A DNA stretch of 64,000 nucleotides, taken from positions 2,232,001-2,296,000 of the forward strand of contig NC_010506.1 of assembly GCF_000019525.1 (NCBI RefSeq). Direction: 5' to 3'. The translations under genes were made by a program, and so were the position numbers. Every line of letters starts with the position of its first letter. The first letter of the stretch is position 1. This stretch comes from Shewanella woodyi ATCC 51908 (GTDB taxonomy: Bacteria; Pseudomonadota; Gammaproteobacteria; Enterobacterales; Shewanellaceae). Shown in pieces: positions 10,219 through 20,504 of this stretch. A model generated the notes under the pieces. That model was not told where the DNA came from. It worked only from the letters and a program-made list of their open reading frames with translations, and searched no databases.

Positions 10219-10812
10219 TTATGTCGCTTTTTTCGCAAGCTTGCGTTGTTTTAATTGCCTTTGTTGTACGCTCAAGCTCGCCTTGACCAGCTGCTCTACG
10301 TCAGTGTCTGTGATCACAGAGAACTCTAACTCAGTCAAATAACCTGTTTGCGGTTCGACATCCGTAGCTTCTATCACTTGAGTAGCCGTGACTTGAGCAA
10401 AACAGAGCAGGGCAACCAGCTCCTCTTTAATATGAAGCGTCAGCTTAAACTGCTTCCCGACATCAAATTGTGTTGCCCCGATTATGCGGATCCCACTCCC
10501 GCCAAAAAACTTTCCTTGATGTAGCTCCCCGTCATGTGCTTCGCGTTCGAGTACATGTTGCAGAACCAGATCGACCTTCTTCGACTGCAGTTTAAGGTAC
10601 TCAACAACGGTTTTAGCTTCATCATCTAAATGCCTTAGTTGCAATAAGCAGTCGGCTTCTAAAGATTTAACATCACTAATAAGCTGCAGACCAAGTGGTA
10701 GCATCAGCGTTAATTCACCCTCAGTTGGAATGGGGGCGTTATCTGGCCAAGCTGTTAGGTAGACTTTAAAATCGTGCTTGACACTAAAATAGGGGCTTGA
10801 GTCAGTGATCAA
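10219..10812 (-). CDS. Atypical PilZ-domain protein (PlzB-like)
   Basis: A 197-residue soluble protein lying between mfd and lolC, the position occupied in Vibrio cholerae by VC1885 (a PilZ protein). The sequence begins with YFSVKHDFKVYLTAWPD and has the beta-rich GGSGIRIIGATQFDVGKQFKL segment at about residues 105-125, compatible with a degenerate PilZ barrel. I see no canonical RxxxR plus D/NxSxxG c-di-GMP signature, so nucleotide binding is doubtful. The C-terminus is Lys/Gln/Arg-rich. The assignment rests largely on context. Confidence 0.6.
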   Translation of the reverse strand: MITDSSPYFSVKHDFKVYLTAWPDNAPIPTEGELTLMLPLGLQLISDVKSLEADCLLQLRHLDDEAKTVVEYLKLQSKKVDLVLQHVLEREAHDGELHQGKFFGGSGIRIIGATQFDVGKQFKLTLHIKEELVALLCFAQVTATQVIEATDVEPQTGYLTELEFSVITDTDVEQLVKASLSVQQRQLKQRKLAKKAT

Positions 10813-10891
10813 GGGATTTCCTCTTGTTTTTATATAGCTATTACCCCTATTATCGTGCGCATCTTAATGATTTAGCAAGGCTCTATATTTA

Positions 10892-12142
10892 ATGAGTCGT
10901 TGGGCAACTATGAATTTTGCGTTATCTGCACATATTGGCTTTCGTTATTGGCGTGCAAGAAAGGCCAATGCGTTCGCTTCATTTATCACTTTTTTTGCGG
11001 TTTCCGGTATTTTGCTTGGAGTTGCAGCGCTCATTATTGTCAGCTCGGTTATGAATGGTCTAGAGGGACAATTAAAGCAGCGTATTCTTGGGGCAGTGCC
11101 TCAATTGACGGTCAACAGTGAACAAGCTCTCACTCATTGGCATGCTAATGTGGCAGAGCTTAAAACGTTACCAGGTGTTTTGGCTGCCACTCCCAGTATT
11201 GCCACGCAAGCTATGGTCCAGTCACCCTCTAATATTAGTGCCATTCAAGTGTATGGTATCTACCCTGAATATGAAAAAGTGCTCGAAGGTAAGATGCAAG
11301 GTGTGTTAAATGCGCATTTTAGTCAGCTTATACCAGGAAAATATCGGATCATACTCGGCTCTGAGCTTGCCAGACGTTTAGATGTGTCCATTGGCGAGAA
11401 GGTGAGAGTGCTCAGCGCAGAAGGTGTGGTTTACTCCCCTTTTGGACCCGTGCCTAGCCAGCGTAAATTTGTGGTTGCAGGTATCTTTGAGATGGGCTCC
11501 CAAGTTGATGCAAGCTTGGCCTATGTTCATTATGAGGACGCGCAGCGGTTAATGCGGCAACCTCCTGGAGAGATAAAACATCTGAGGCTATATCTAGCAG
11601 ATCCCTTTAATGCAGAGAGTTTAAGTAGTGAAGTAACGAACCTGTTTAAGAGACAAGGTATTGAAGTCACCACCTCTGACTGGCGAGACACATATGGTCA
11701 TCTGTTTAGCGCTGTGAAGATGGAAAAGAATATGATGTCTTTGATGTTAAGTCTGATTATTGCCGTTGCCGCGTTTAATATTGTCTCTGCACTGGTGATG
11801 ATGGTGGTAGACAAAACAACGGACGTTGCAGTATTGAAAACTCAGGGGCTGAGCACAGCGAATGTGATGGGGATATTTATCTTTCAGGGATCGCTCAATG
11901 CCATTATTGGTCTGGTGCTAGGGCTTATTATCGGTGTTGGGTTAACGCTTAATTTAAATACCATGATGAATTCGGTTGGGATCTCTATCTTAGGGGCGGG
12001 TCAATCACTGCCTGTGCAAATTGAGTGGAGCCAGATGAGCTGGATAGTCATTGGTACTTTAGTTATTACCTTCTGTGCCACGCTATATCCAGCATTTAGA
12101 GCGGCTAAAGTACAACCTGCGACAGCGTTGAGATATGAGTAA
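10892..12142 (+). CDS. lolC: Lipoprotein-releasing ABC transporter permease LolC
   Basis: A 416-residue inner-membrane subunit of the LolCDE complex, which extracts outer-membrane lipoproteins and passes them to LolA. Topology is typical: one N-terminal membrane helix (about residues 25-50), a large periplasmic domain, and three C-terminal helices (about 270-400). The tail PAFRAAKVQPATALRYE is the LolC/E-type ending. Two starts are possible: ATG at 10892 (AAGG about 11 bases upstream) and ATG at 10910 (MNFALSAHIGFRY), which aligns better with E. coli LolC. It is first in lolCDE and divergent from the PilZ-like gene. Confidence 0.93.
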   Translation: MSRWATMNFALSAHIGFRYWRARKANAFASFITFFAVSGILLGVAALIIVSSVMNGLEGQLKQRILGAVPQLTVNSEQALTHWHANVAELKTLPGVLAATPSIATQAMVQSPSNISAIQVYGIYPEYEKVLEGKMQGVLNAHFSQLIPGKYRIILGSELARRLDVSIGEKVRVLSAEGVVYSPFGPVPSQRKFVVAGIFEMGSQVDASLAYVHYEDAQRLMRQPPGEIKHLRLYLADPFNAESLSSEVTNLFKRQGIEVTTSDWRDTYGHLFSAVKMEKNMMSLMLSLIIAVAAFNIVSALVMMVVDKTTDVAVLKTQGLSTANVMGIFIFQGSLNAIIGLVLGLIIGVGLTLNLNTMMNSVGISILGAGQSLPVQIEWSQMSWIVIGTLVITFCATLYPAFRAAKVQPATALRYE

Positions 12143-12229
12143 GCTACGCCTAAAAAGTTAAGCGTCCAAATGGGAGAGAGTCAATCACTCTCCTGTTTGA
12201 TGAGTAAAGAATATAAGAGTAAATAGCAT

Positions 12230-12940
12230 ATGCCAGAGTTATTGTTAGAAGTGAAGAGTGTCAGTAAACGTTTTCAAGAGGGGACGGTGGATACTCAAGT
12301 GCTTACAAGTGTGGATCTACAGGTATTTAAAGGTGAGCAATTAGCCATTATCGGTACCTCAGGCTCAGGTAAAAGTACTTTATTGCATATCATGGGGACA
12401 CTCGATAAGCCAAGCAGTGGCCATGTCTTTATGTTAGGGGAAGACCTATATGGTTTGTCGCCGCGTCGCCAATCTGAGGTGAGAAATCAGGACTTAGGCT
12501 TTATCTATCAATTTCACCATCTATTGCCAGAGTTTAGTGCGCTTGAAAATGTTGCCATGCCGGCCCTTATTCAGGGAAGAAATCGTAAAGAGGTTGAAGT
12601 TGAGGCTAAGGCATTATTGGAGCGAGTAGGTCTTGGGCATAGATTTGATCATACCCCAGGTGAGATGTCAGGTGGAGAGCGTCAGCGTACTGCGATAGCC
12701 AGAGCGTTAATTAATAAGCCTAAGCTAGTCTTAGCAGATGAGCCAACGGGTAACTTAGATGCTACGAGTGGCGAGGCTGTGTATGAGCTGATCCGTGAGC
12801 TTGCAAACCAGTTAGGCACGGCATTTGTGGTTGTAACCCATGACGCCAAATTAGCAGCAAGAATGGACAGGCAGCTGAAGATGAAAGATGGCCACCTTCA
12901 GAGTGAACAGCTTACAGATGTTGAAGGAAAGGCTTCATGA
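12230..12940 (+). CDS. lolD: Lipoprotein-releasing ABC transporter ATPase LolD
   Basis: A 236-residue ABC ATPase powering LolCDE. Walker A GTSGSGKST (about residues 42-50), Q-loop FIYQFHHLLPEFSALENV, signature MSGGERQR (about 145-152), Walker B LVLADEPTGNLD, and switch His in VVTHD are all intact. It sits 87 bp after lolC, and its stop overlaps the lolE ATG by 4 bases, so the three genes form one operon. Confidence 0.96.
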   Translation: MPELLLEVKSVSKRFQEGTVDTQVLTSVDLQVFKGEQLAIIGTSGSGKSTLLHIMGTLDKPSSGHVFMLGEDLYGLSPRRQSEVRNQDLGFIYQFHHLLPEFSALENVAMPALIQGRNRKEVEVEAKALLERVGLGHRFDHTPGEMSGGERQRTAIARALINKPKLVLADEPTGNLDATSGEAVYELIRELANQLGTAFVVVTHDAKLAARMDRQLKMKDGHLQSEQLTDVEGKAS

Positions 12941-14193
12941 ACCCATTTTTATCAATATGGGTTGGTTGGCGTTTCTACATGGCACGCCAATCTAATAGCC
13001 TGATTAGTTTTATCTCATTTGCATCGACCGCAGGTATCGCCTTAGGTGTCGCGGTATTAATTGTTGTGCTCTCAGCCATGAATGGTTTTGAGAGTGAATT
13101 AGAAAATAGGATGTTGGGTGTTGTCTCCCATGGAGAGTTGAGCGGAGTTAATCAACCTGTTAATAACTGGCCCGCAATTGTTGAGGACGCCAAGAAGGTG
13201 CCGGGGATAGTGGCATCAGCTCCCTTTATTCGTTTACAGGGACTCGTACAAAAGCCTGGCGGATTTCAAGGACTGACCATTTTAGGAGTTGATACTCAAT
13301 ATGAGCAGAAGGTCTCCAATATTGCCCAATTTATGCCAGCAGAAACCTGGGAAAAGCTAGCTGAGACTGATAAAAATAACATAGTGTTAGGTAGAGGTTT
13401 GGCAAAAAGTTTAGGCTTAAACCTAGGTGACTCATTAAGCATGTATATGCCTAATGTCAACGCCGATCCTACCGTGAAGCGTATTGGCTCTGCAAAAAGT
13501 TATCGTTTCACTGTGGCAGGGATATTTGAGCTCGGAGGAGAGCTGGATCTCTCTACTGCCTATGTGCCGATGCAGTATGCGGCATCTATTTTAGCTATGG
13601 GTGAGCAGGTATCGGGTATTAGAATTAAAGCGGATAAAGTATTTGAGGCGCCGCGGCTTATTCGTGAACTGGGCTTTAGCCAAGATCAATACCTGTACAT
13701 CACTGACTGGACTCGTACTCAGGGGCATCTTTACCAAGATATACAACTTGTTCGCAGTGTGATGTATCTAGTACTGGCTTTGGTGATAGCCGTGGCTTGT
13801 TTTAATATTGTCTCGACGTTAGTGATGGCCGTACGGGATAAACAATCTGAGATCGCAATTTTGCTGACTATGGGGATGAAGCGCAGTGCGATTATGACAA
13901 TCTTTATTGTACAAGGTGCCCTTAATGGAGTGCTGGGCTGTCTGCTTGGAGGCTTGTTTGGTGTGCTTATCGCGGAAAACCTAAGTTGGATAGCCAAAGC
14001 GATAGAGGGGGCTTTAGGCGTTAAACTGCTCTCTGCTGATATCTACTTTATCGACTTCCTCCCATCAGAGTTACACCTCGTTGACGTTGGGGTGGTGTTA
14101 TTGTTAGCGCTGGTCATGAGTTTAATTGCGACACTTTATCCTGCTTGGAAAGCGAGTCAAACACCGCCTGCAAGCGCATTAGCCGGCCGCTAA
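12937..14193 (+). CDS. lolE: Lipoprotein-releasing ABC transporter permease LolE
   Basis: A 418-residue paralogue of LolC with the same arrangement: N-terminal helix around residues 22-48, periplasmic domain, and three C-terminal helices. It ends PAWKASQTPPASALAGR. The paired LolC and LolE permeases form the heteromeric channel of the Lol release machine. The start overlaps lolD by 4 bases (ATGA), which suggests translational coupling. Confidence 0.94.
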   Translation: MNPFLSIWVGWRFYMARQSNSLISFISFASTAGIALGVAVLIVVLSAMNGFESELENRMLGVVSHGELSGVNQPVNNWPAIVEDAKKVPGIVASAPFIRLQGLVQKPGGFQGLTILGVDTQYEQKVSNIAQFMPAETWEKLAETDKNNIVLGRGLAKSLGLNLGDSLSMYMPNVNADPTVKRIGSAKSYRFTVAGIFELGGELDLSTAYVPMQYAASILAMGEQVSGIRIKADKVFEAPRLIRELGFSQDQYLYITDWTRTQGHLYQDIQLVRSVMYLVLALVIAVACFNIVSTLVMAVRDKQSEIAILLTMGMKRSAIMTIFIVQGALNGVLGCLLGGLFGVLIAENLSWIAKAIEGALGVKLLSADIYFIDFLPSELHLVDVGVVLLLALVMSLIATLYPAWKASQTPPASALAGR

Positions 14194-14219
14194 TTAGATA
14201 CTTTTAAGAGAGGGAAGCG

Positions 14220-14720
14220 GTGAGTAGTGCGATTGTTGTTTTGGGAGCGCCAAATGATAGTGATGGCAACTTGTCTGTGATGGCACTCTCTCGATGCGAT
14301 CTCGCATACACCTATTTTTCTCAAAAAAACCACCTCAAAATTATCTGCACTGGTGGGGTTGGCGCTCATTTCAATACCACTTCAACTCCCCATGCACAGT
14401 ACTTGAAAAATTATTTGATGAGTAAAGGGGTACCACAGATAAATTTTCTTCCCCTTGTCGAGAGCCGATTTACCTTTGAAGATGCACTACTGGCTCGAGA
14501 GGTTATTGAAGAGCATAAAATTACCTCTCTAGTTATAGTGACATCAGAGTTTCATCTTCCCCGAGCCAAATTAGTGTTTAGCACGATTTTCCCACAAATC
14601 ACGTTCCACTACTTGGCGGCAACGACGCCACTTTCTGATGATGAACTGCTTAAACTTGAAAAGCATGAGAGGGATGTGATGGAAAGGGAGAGGCGTAATC
14701 TGAGTACTTTGCTAAGGTAA
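14220..14720 (+). CDS. DUF218 (YdcF/SanA/ElyC-type) domain protein
   Basis: A 166-residue protein with the DUF218 pattern: VVLGAPN near the start, ICTGGVG, SRFTFEDALLAREVI, and VTSEFHLPRAKLVF. The family includes SanA, ElyC and YdcF, linked to envelope integrity, but the biochemical activity is not firmly known. There is no membrane helix or signal peptide here, so it looks cytoplasmic. The start is a GTG at 14220 with an AGAGAGGGA site. It lies 26 bp after lolE and may be cotranscribed. Confidence 0.8.
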   Translation: MSSAIVVLGAPNDSDGNLSVMALSRCDLAYTYFSQKNHLKIICTGGVGAHFNTTSTPHAQYLKNYLMSKGVPQINFLPLVESRFTFEDALLAREVIEEHKITSLVIVTSEFHLPRAKLVFSTIFPQITFHYLAATTPLSDDELLKLEKHERDVMERERRNLSTLLR

Positions 14721-14724
14721 GTCC

Positions 14725-14757
14725 ACAATAAGAAACACCAAGCGTGTTTCCTATTGT
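14725..14757. terminator. Hairpin between two convergent genes
   Basis: A stem ACAATA-GAAACAC / GTGTTTC-TATTGT with one internal mismatch and a CAAGC loop. It lies between the convergent DUF218 and DUF2062 genes. There is no long T-run, so termination is inferred from position. Confidence 0.55.
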
Positions 14758-14790
14758 ATCGAGCGGTAACCTTGTCTGGTTTTGAGCTAA

Positions 14791-15297
14791 TTAGCTTTTT
14801 CGTCTATCCCATTTCAGTAGAATTGAGTACTTCCATAGGGTTCTTATTAAGAAAAAACCCACTATTGAAAATATTGCACCCATTACAATACAGCCCAGTA
14901 GAAAAGGTGGGCCTATGGTGGATATTGATGACTCTATCCACACCCATGTGGCTTCAAAAGCAAAGTTTTGCGGTGGGTGGTTAAGGAGCTTAGCCCCTAA
15001 CATATAAGCGGCATAAAACATAAATGGCATAGTGATTGGGTTCGTAATCCACACTAATGCGACAGATACCGGCAGGTTACAGTTAAAAATGATGGCTAGA
15101 GCGGCTGCCAGTACCATCTGAAATGGCATGGGGATCCAAGCAACAAAAAGGCCGACGGCAAAGGCTGCTGGAGCCGAACGTCTGTTAAGACTCCATAAAT
15201 TGGGATTATGTAATAATTTGCCGAACATCCGCAAATGCTTATGATTTTGCAGCGTTTCAGGCTTAGGCATAAATCTTTCAATGATTTTTTTTGGCAT
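14791..15297 (-). CDS. DUF2062 inner-membrane protein
   Basis: A 168-residue membrane protein. It has a basic N-terminus (MPKKIIERFMPKPE), a SAPAAFAVGLFVAWIPMPFQM segment typical of DUF2062, then ALVWITNPITMPFMFYAAY, and a final helix ending in basic residues. Two to three membrane segments are visible (about residues 43-62, 78-100 and 128-152). Function of the family is unknown. It is divergent from comEC, 31 bp away, so the promoters overlap or face each other. Confidence 0.85.
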   Translation of the reverse strand: MPKKIIERFMPKPETLQNHKHLRMFGKLLHNPNLWSLNRRSAPAAFAVGLFVAWIPMPFQMVLAAALAIIFNCNLPVSVALVWITNPITMPFMFYAAYMLGAKLLNHPPQNFAFEATWVWIESSISTIGPPFLLGCIVMGAIFSIVGFFLIRTLWKYSILLKWDRRKS

Positions 15298-15328
15298 AAA
15301 TGGTTATTGCTGTCTTAACTAGTTCAGT

Positions 15329-17626
15329 ATGAATCGATTTATGTTTGGTTTTTGCGTCACAATACTCTCAGCCATGTTGTGGCCTTCATTGCCGACAGCT
15401 CAACTTACCCCCATTTTAGTTGTAATAGGGGTTCTGATATTAAAGCGTGCGCCATTAATCTCAGGTGTCGTCTTGGCTGTTGCATGGAGTGCGTTTTATG
15501 CGCAGCTGGTATTAAGCTGGGATGATCAAAGTATAGACCTTGGCCAGCCTGTAACTGGCGAAATCATATCACTAGTAAATCAAAACAGCGACTGGGTTAG
15601 TATGGATTTTCGGCTGTTGGATCATAATTCGACAAACTCTTGGCCAAAAAAAATACGTTTGAGTTGGAAAAAAGCCCCTAAATTGGCGCAAGGTGAGATC
15701 TGGGAGCTGGTGATTAAGCCAAAGCCTATCACCAGTGTGTTGAATCAAGGTGGGTATAATCAACAGAAATTACTTCTTAGTCGTCATATCATCAGCAAAG
15801 GTAACGTTATATCTGGTGAGCGAATTAAGGCAAGTGATTCTTTGCGTAACAAGCTCTTACAAACACTCAAACCCACCTTAGAAACATTGGCTAATGGCGA
15901 TCTTATCTTAGCATTACTGCTAGGGGATAGGAGCTTGTTGGATGCAGAGCGTTGGCACGCCCTCAGAGTGACGGGAGCGGGGCATCTGGTGGCAATCTCC
16001 GGTCTGCACCTCTCGGTTGTTGGAGCTTGGGTGTTTGTCACCTTATCTAAGTTTCTTAATCTGATATCTCCTTGTGTTGGGCGACGGAATTTGATGTTGG
16101 CTGCGGCTTCATCTGCTGTAGCGTGCTGTATTTATGCCTACCTTGCAGGGTTTGCACTACCAACGATTCGCGCTTTAACTATGCTATTGTTATTGGTTTT
16201 TTTGACGCTGTTAAACCGATATTCATCTTCTTGGGAGCGCTTGTTGTTTGCGCTTTTTCTGATATTAGTTATCGACCCCTTCAGTTGTTTAAGTGCAGGT
16301 TTTTGGCTGTCATTTTCTGCATTATCAATTATTTTACTGACGCTACAGGCTCGTCCCATACCTGTTGCTGATGAGCCTAGCTCCCTGCACAAGAGAGTGT
16401 GGCTTAAGTTAAGTCTTTTCTGGGCCATACAGTGGCGATTAAGCCTTGGACTGGGTTTATTGCAGGCAGTGCTTTTTGGTGGTCTGACTCTTTATGGGAT
16501 CCTATTTAATTTTATATTTGTTCCTTGGTTTAGTTTGCTGGTTATTCCTGCCGCTATTTTCACTTTCGTTATCTGGGGGTTAGGTTTAACAGCTGGATTT
16601 AATCTGTCCGTCTTGTTTGAATTGGTCGATAAAACTTTATGGCCTGTTACCCAAGCCTTAGATTTGTTTGTTGTTTTACCTGGTGCTTGGTTACCTATTT
16701 CAGATCACATGATGTTGGCGCTGTTCTTTCTTCTGTGCGGATCATGGCTTATGGCAAAGCTGAAAAGTGTGCAGTGGAAGATTATCTCTTCACTCTTGCT
16801 TCTACCATTTATCCTTTCGTTAATGTTTAGATGGGGATTGGCCTCAAAGAATCACTGGCAAGTGCACCTGCTCGATGTTGGTCAAGGTCTCAGTGTCGTT
16901 ATAGAGAGGGGACAACATGGATTAATTTATGACACTGGAGCCCGATATGGTCGGACGTTTAGCTATGCAGAAAGAGTCGTGGTGCCCTTTATTCGAGCCA
17001 GAGGCATTACTGAGGTTGATTATCTTGTATTGAGTCATAGCGATAACGATCATGCTGGTGGCGCCTCAACGCTTATCTCTACTTTTCCAGAGGTTGAATT
17101 AGTGACAGACATCCCTGAGTATGCCAGCGTCAATTGCAGACCTAAAACCATTATATGGCAGAGATTAAGAGTTGAGATCTTGGCGCCTCGTGTTGTTGAG
17201 AAGGGGAATAATGGCTCCTGTGTCGTGAAAGTCAGCGATGAGTATCATCAAGTCTTATTAACTGGTGATATAGAGAGTAGGGCAGAGCACGCCTTACTGA
17301 GCCTAGGCGATAAGCTCAACAGTGAACTGCTTGTGGCGCCACATCATGGTAGCAGAACCTCCTCAACCTCTGAGTTTATCAGGTTGGTTTCTCCTCAGTT
17401 AGTGCTCTTCCCTTCAGGGTTTAATAATCGTTACGGCTTCCCTAAGCCTGATGTCTTACGTCGCTATCAGGACCATGGAGCAGAGCACCTTATTTCGGGA
17501 CGACAGGGGCAGATCAGTGTGATTTTTAATCGAGAACAGCGTGATATTCGAACATACCGGGCCAATTTAGCCCCTTTTTGGTACAACCGATTGTTTGAAT
17601 TTGGTCAGAATGATAATCCAGAGTAG
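15329..17626 (+). CDS. comEC: DNA internalization competence protein ComEC/Rec2
   Basis: A 765-residue inner-membrane channel protein for uptake of single-stranded DNA. It has N-terminal helices, a DUF4131-like domain, the Competence membrane domain with VAISGLHLSVVGAWVF (about residues 222-237), and a C-terminal metallo-beta-lactamase-like domain with LLDVGQGLSVVIERG, LSHSDNDHAGGAS and APHHGSRTSS (about 515-685). Full length and apparently intact. Whether the organism is naturally competent cannot be told from here. The gene precedes msbA by 34 bp, the same order as E. coli ycaI-msbA-lpxK. Confidence 0.93.
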   Translation: MNRFMFGFCVTILSAMLWPSLPTAQLTPILVVIGVLILKRAPLISGVVLAVAWSAFYAQLVLSWDDQSIDLGQPVTGEIISLVNQNSDWVSMDFRLLDHNSTNSWPKKIRLSWKKAPKLAQGEIWELVIKPKPITSVLNQGGYNQQKLLLSRHIISKGNVISGERIKASDSLRNKLLQTLKPTLETLANGDLILALLLGDRSLLDAERWHALRVTGAGHLVAISGLHLSVVGAWVFVTLSKFLNLISPCVGRRNLMLAAASSAVACCIYAYLAGFALPTIRALTMLLLLVFLTLLNRYSSSWERLLFALFLILVIDPFSCLSAGFWLSFSALSIILLTLQARPIPVADEPSSLHKRVWLKLSLFWAIQWRLSLGLGLLQAVLFGGLTLYGILFNFIFVPWFSLLVIPAAIFTFVIWGLGLTAGFNLSVLFELVDKTLWPVTQALDLFVVLPGAWLPISDHMMLALFFLLCGSWLMAKLKSVQWKIISSLLLLPFILSLMFRWGLASKNHWQVHLLDVGQGLSVVIERGQHGLIYDTGARYGRTFSYAERVVVPFIRARGITEVDYLVLSHSDNDHAGGASTLISTFPEVELVTDIPEYASVNCRPKTIIWQRLRVEILAPRVVEKGNNGSCVVKVSDEYHQVLLTGDIESRAEHALLSLGDKLNSELLVAPHHGSRTSSTSEFIRLVSPQLVLFPSGFNNRYGFPKPDVLRRYQDHGAEHLISGRQGQISVIFNREQRDIRTYRANLAPFWYNRLFEFGQNDNPE

Positions 17627-17660
17627 AATGCGTTTTTTGAATTAAGAATAGATTTGGTTA

Positions 17661-19475
17661 ATGACAACATCTTCCAATCAAGAAGTCTGGACAGTATTTA
17701 AGCGTTTGATGGTGTATATCAAACCGCTTAAAGGTGTGTTTTTTCTGGCGGTAGTAGGCTTAGTGCTTTATGGCCTGGTCGATATGACATTTATTGCCGT
17801 AATTAAGCCCTTTATCGATGGCGGGTTTGGTGGACAAGCGAGCCAAATTCCCTCCGCGGCCAATGGATTAGATTTAGGTACAACTGATGGGTTTAACTCA
17901 TCAAGCGATGTGCTTATGATGGCACCTTTTGTCGTTATTGGCCTGTTTACATTGCGTGGTTTGGCAAATTTCCTGTCGACTTACTGTGTTTCGTACATGA
18001 GCGCTAGGCTCATTATGGATATGCGTCAGCATGTGTTTGATCACTATCTTACGTTGCCAGTTAGTTACATGGATAGAGAAAATACCGGCAGTTTAATCTC
18101 TCGGGTAACCTATGATACAGAGCAGATTGCCCGTGCGACTGGCAGCGCCTTGATCACTATGGTACGTGATAGCATCACAGTTGTGGGTATGTTGACCGTG
18201 ATGTTTTACTACTCTTGGAAACTCTCCCTGTGTATCTTGATTATCGGTCCTATTATCGGTGTGATTATTACGGTTGTTAGCCGACGTTTTCGTAAGGTCT
18301 CTAAACGAATTCAAACCGCAATGGGTGGTGTTACCGCGGCTACGGAGCAGATGATCACAGGGCATAAGAATGTGCTCTCTTTTGGTGGTCAAGAGGTTGA
18401 GTCTCAACGTTTTGGCGTCGTTAATGAACAGAACCGTTACCAAACCATGAAGCTTGCCATGGCGCAATCAGTCAGTCAGCCATTAGTGATGGTGATTGGC
18501 TCATTTGCCTTAGCGTTTGTTCTGTATGCAGCCAGTTTTGAAAGCTTACAATCTGAGCTAACCGCGGGAACCTTTGCCACGATTTTAGGTGCCATGTTGG
18601 CGATGCTAAATCCTATTAAAAGTCTGACTCGCGTGAATGCTGAATTTCAACGTGGTATCGCAGCCTGTACTACGGTTTTTGAACTTTTGGATATTGAACC
18701 TGAAAAGGATGAAGGCAAACATACTGTGGAGAGAGTGAAGGGGAATTTGAGTTTTAATCATGTCTCTTTTCGCTATCCTGAGCAGGAAGGCCTTGCACTC
18801 GATAACATAGACTTTTCTGTCAAGCAGGGTCAAACCATCGCTTTGGTGGGTCGTTCTGGTTCAGGCAAGTCTACCATTGCCAGTTTAATCACACGTTTCT
18901 ATACCGGTTTGAGTGAGGGCGAAATAGTGCTCGACGGTGTCAGTATTGACGATTACACCTTAGAGTGTCTTCGAAGCCAGGTGGCTCTGGTGTCTCAGCA
19001 GGTGACACTATTTAATGATTCCATCGCCAATAACATCGCTTATGCTTATTCTGGCGAGGTGAGTCGTGAGCAGATTATTGAAGCGGCGCGCTCCGCCCAT
19101 GCAATGGAGTTTATTGAGTTACTCCCCGATGGTTTAGACACTCAAATTGGTGAAAATGGAGTGATGTTATCCGGTGGCCAGAGACAGAGAATTGCGATAG
19201 CCAGAGCGATACTGCGTAACTCTCCTGTACTTATCTTAGATGAAGCCACATCTGCCCTAGACACTGAATCGGAGAAGGCGATTCAGCAAGGGTTAGATAA
19301 CTTGAGACTCAACAGAACATCCATCGTTATTGCTCATCGATTGTCGACGATTGAGGCGGCGGATCAAATCCTTGTGATTGACCAAGGTAAAGTTGTTGAG
19401 CGTGGTAACCATGCTAGTCTGCTTGAGCAAGAGGGAGTCTACTCTAACCTTTATCAGATGCAGTTTGGCAGCTAA
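17661..19475 (+). CDS. msbA: Lipid A/phospholipid flippase MsbA
   Basis: A 604-residue homodimeric ABC exporter that flips core-lipid A across the inner membrane. The N-terminal part carries six membrane helices and an extra Gly/Ala/Asn-rich periplasmic loop (about residues 50-75). The C-terminal nucleotide-binding domain has Walker A GRSGSGKST (about residues 395-403), signature LSGGQRQR, Walker B VLILDEATSALD and the H-loop IAHRLST. It is followed by lpxK after 3 bases. Confidence 0.96.
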   Translation: MTTSSNQEVWTVFKRLMVYIKPLKGVFFLAVVGLVLYGLVDMTFIAVIKPFIDGGFGGQASQIPSAANGLDLGTTDGFNSSSDVLMMAPFVVIGLFTLRGLANFLSTYCVSYMSARLIMDMRQHVFDHYLTLPVSYMDRENTGSLISRVTYDTEQIARATGSALITMVRDSITVVGMLTVMFYYSWKLSLCILIIGPIIGVIITVVSRRFRKVSKRIQTAMGGVTAATEQMITGHKNVLSFGGQEVESQRFGVVNEQNRYQTMKLAMAQSVSQPLVMVIGSFALAFVLYAASFESLQSELTAGTFATILGAMLAMLNPIKSLTRVNAEFQRGIAACTTVFELLDIEPEKDEGKHTVERVKGNLSFNHVSFRYPEQEGLALDNIDFSVKQGQTIALVGRSGSGKSTIASLITRFYTGLSEGEIVLDGVSIDDYTLECLRSQVALVSQQVTLFNDSIANNIAYAYSGEVSREQIIEAARSAHAMEFIELLPDGLDTQIGENGVMLSGGQRQRIAIARAILRNSPVLILDEATSALDTESEKAIQQGLDNLRLNRTSIVIAHRLSTIEAADQILVIDQGKVVERGNHASLLEQEGVYSNLYQMQFGS

Positions 19476-19478
19476 TTG

Positions 19479-20504
19479 ATGCAGGATTTTGTTAATAGAC
19501 TCTGGTATCCGAAAGCCGATGATTGTATCGGCTACAGAGGGATAAAGTGGTTACTTACTCCACTTAGTTTGTTGTTTTGGTGTGTCAGTAGCCTTCGTAG
19601 GCTGCTGTTTAAGCTTGGTATCAAGGCCGCAGTGTCTCTTCCTGTTCCTGTGATTGTTGTGGGCAATATTACGGTGGGGGGCAGCGGTAAAACGCCTACC
19701 GTTATCTACCTTATTGAACTCCTGCGTGCCCAGGGATTAAATCCAGGTGTAGTCAGTCGAGGTTATGGGGTTAAGATTGACGGCGTTAAAATCGTTGAGC
19801 CTCACTTAGGCGCTGATAGTGTGGGTGATGAGCCTGCTATGATAGTGGCCAGAACTCAGGTTCCTATGGTGATAGGCAGCGATCGCGTTAGTGCTGCTAA
19901 GTGTTTAATTGAGCGTTTTGATGTTGATATCATTATTAGTGATGATGGCCTTCAGCATTATAAAATGGCGCGGGATGTTGAGTTACTTATTCTTGATGGT
20001 GAGAGACGTTTTGGAAATGAGTTGCTGTTGCCGGCAGGTCCTCTTAGGGAGTTGACAGGCAGACAAAAAACAGTGGATTTCACCATAGTGAACGGTGAAG
20101 CGAAAGAGGGCGAGTTCCAGATGATACTTGAGCCAACCCGCTTTATACCTGTATCTCCCCGTTCTGAGTTGGTTTTTGAGCCCGTTGAGCATGTTGTCGC
20201 TATTGCGGGGATCGGGAATCCTGAGCGGTTTTTTACCACTTTAGCTCAATCAGGTGTTGAGGTGATAAAAACCAAGGCGTTTGAAGATCATCAAAAATTC
20301 AGCTTAACGCAGATAACTCAAGTTACCGGAAACTCTCCTGTGTTGATGACTGAAAAAGATGCGGTTAAATGTCGCGATTTTGCAAAAGAAAACTGGTGGT
20401 ATTTGGCTGTAGATGCCAAGCTAGCAGAAAATTTTGATCAGCGACTGATGGATAAAGTTCGTCAGGTTATCGCTGTTAAACAAGGAAATAGAGATGTCGT
20501 TTGA
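19479..20504 (+). CDS. lpxK: Tetraacyldisaccharide 4'-kinase LpxK
   Basis: About 341 residues. A membrane-associated P-loop kinase that phosphorylates the 4' position of the lipid A disaccharide. Visible are a hydrophobic N-terminal anchor ([20 protein letters not shown]), Walker [14 protein letters not shown] (about residues 60-72), the DDGLQHY motif, and LPAGPLRE. The ATG at 19479 is preferred over the adjacent in-frame TTG at 19476. The C-terminus overlaps the next small gene by 11 bases. Confidence 0.95.
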   Translation: MQDFVNRLWYPKADDCIGYRGIKWLLTPLSLLFWCVSSLRRLLFKLGIKAAVSLPVPVIVVGNITVGGSGKTPTVIYLIELLRAQGLNPGVVSRGYGVKIDGVKIVEPHLGADSVGDEPAMIVARTQVPMVIGSDRVSAAKCLIERFDVDIIISDDGLQHYKMARDVELLILDGERRFGNELLLPAGPLRELTGRQKTVDFTIVNGEAKEGEFQMILEPTRFIPVSPRSELVFEPVEHVVAIAGIGNPERFFTTLAQSGVEVIKTKAFEDHQKFSLTQITQVTGNSPVLMTEKDAVKCRDFAKENWWYLAVDAKLAENFDQRLMDKVRQVIAVKQGNRDVV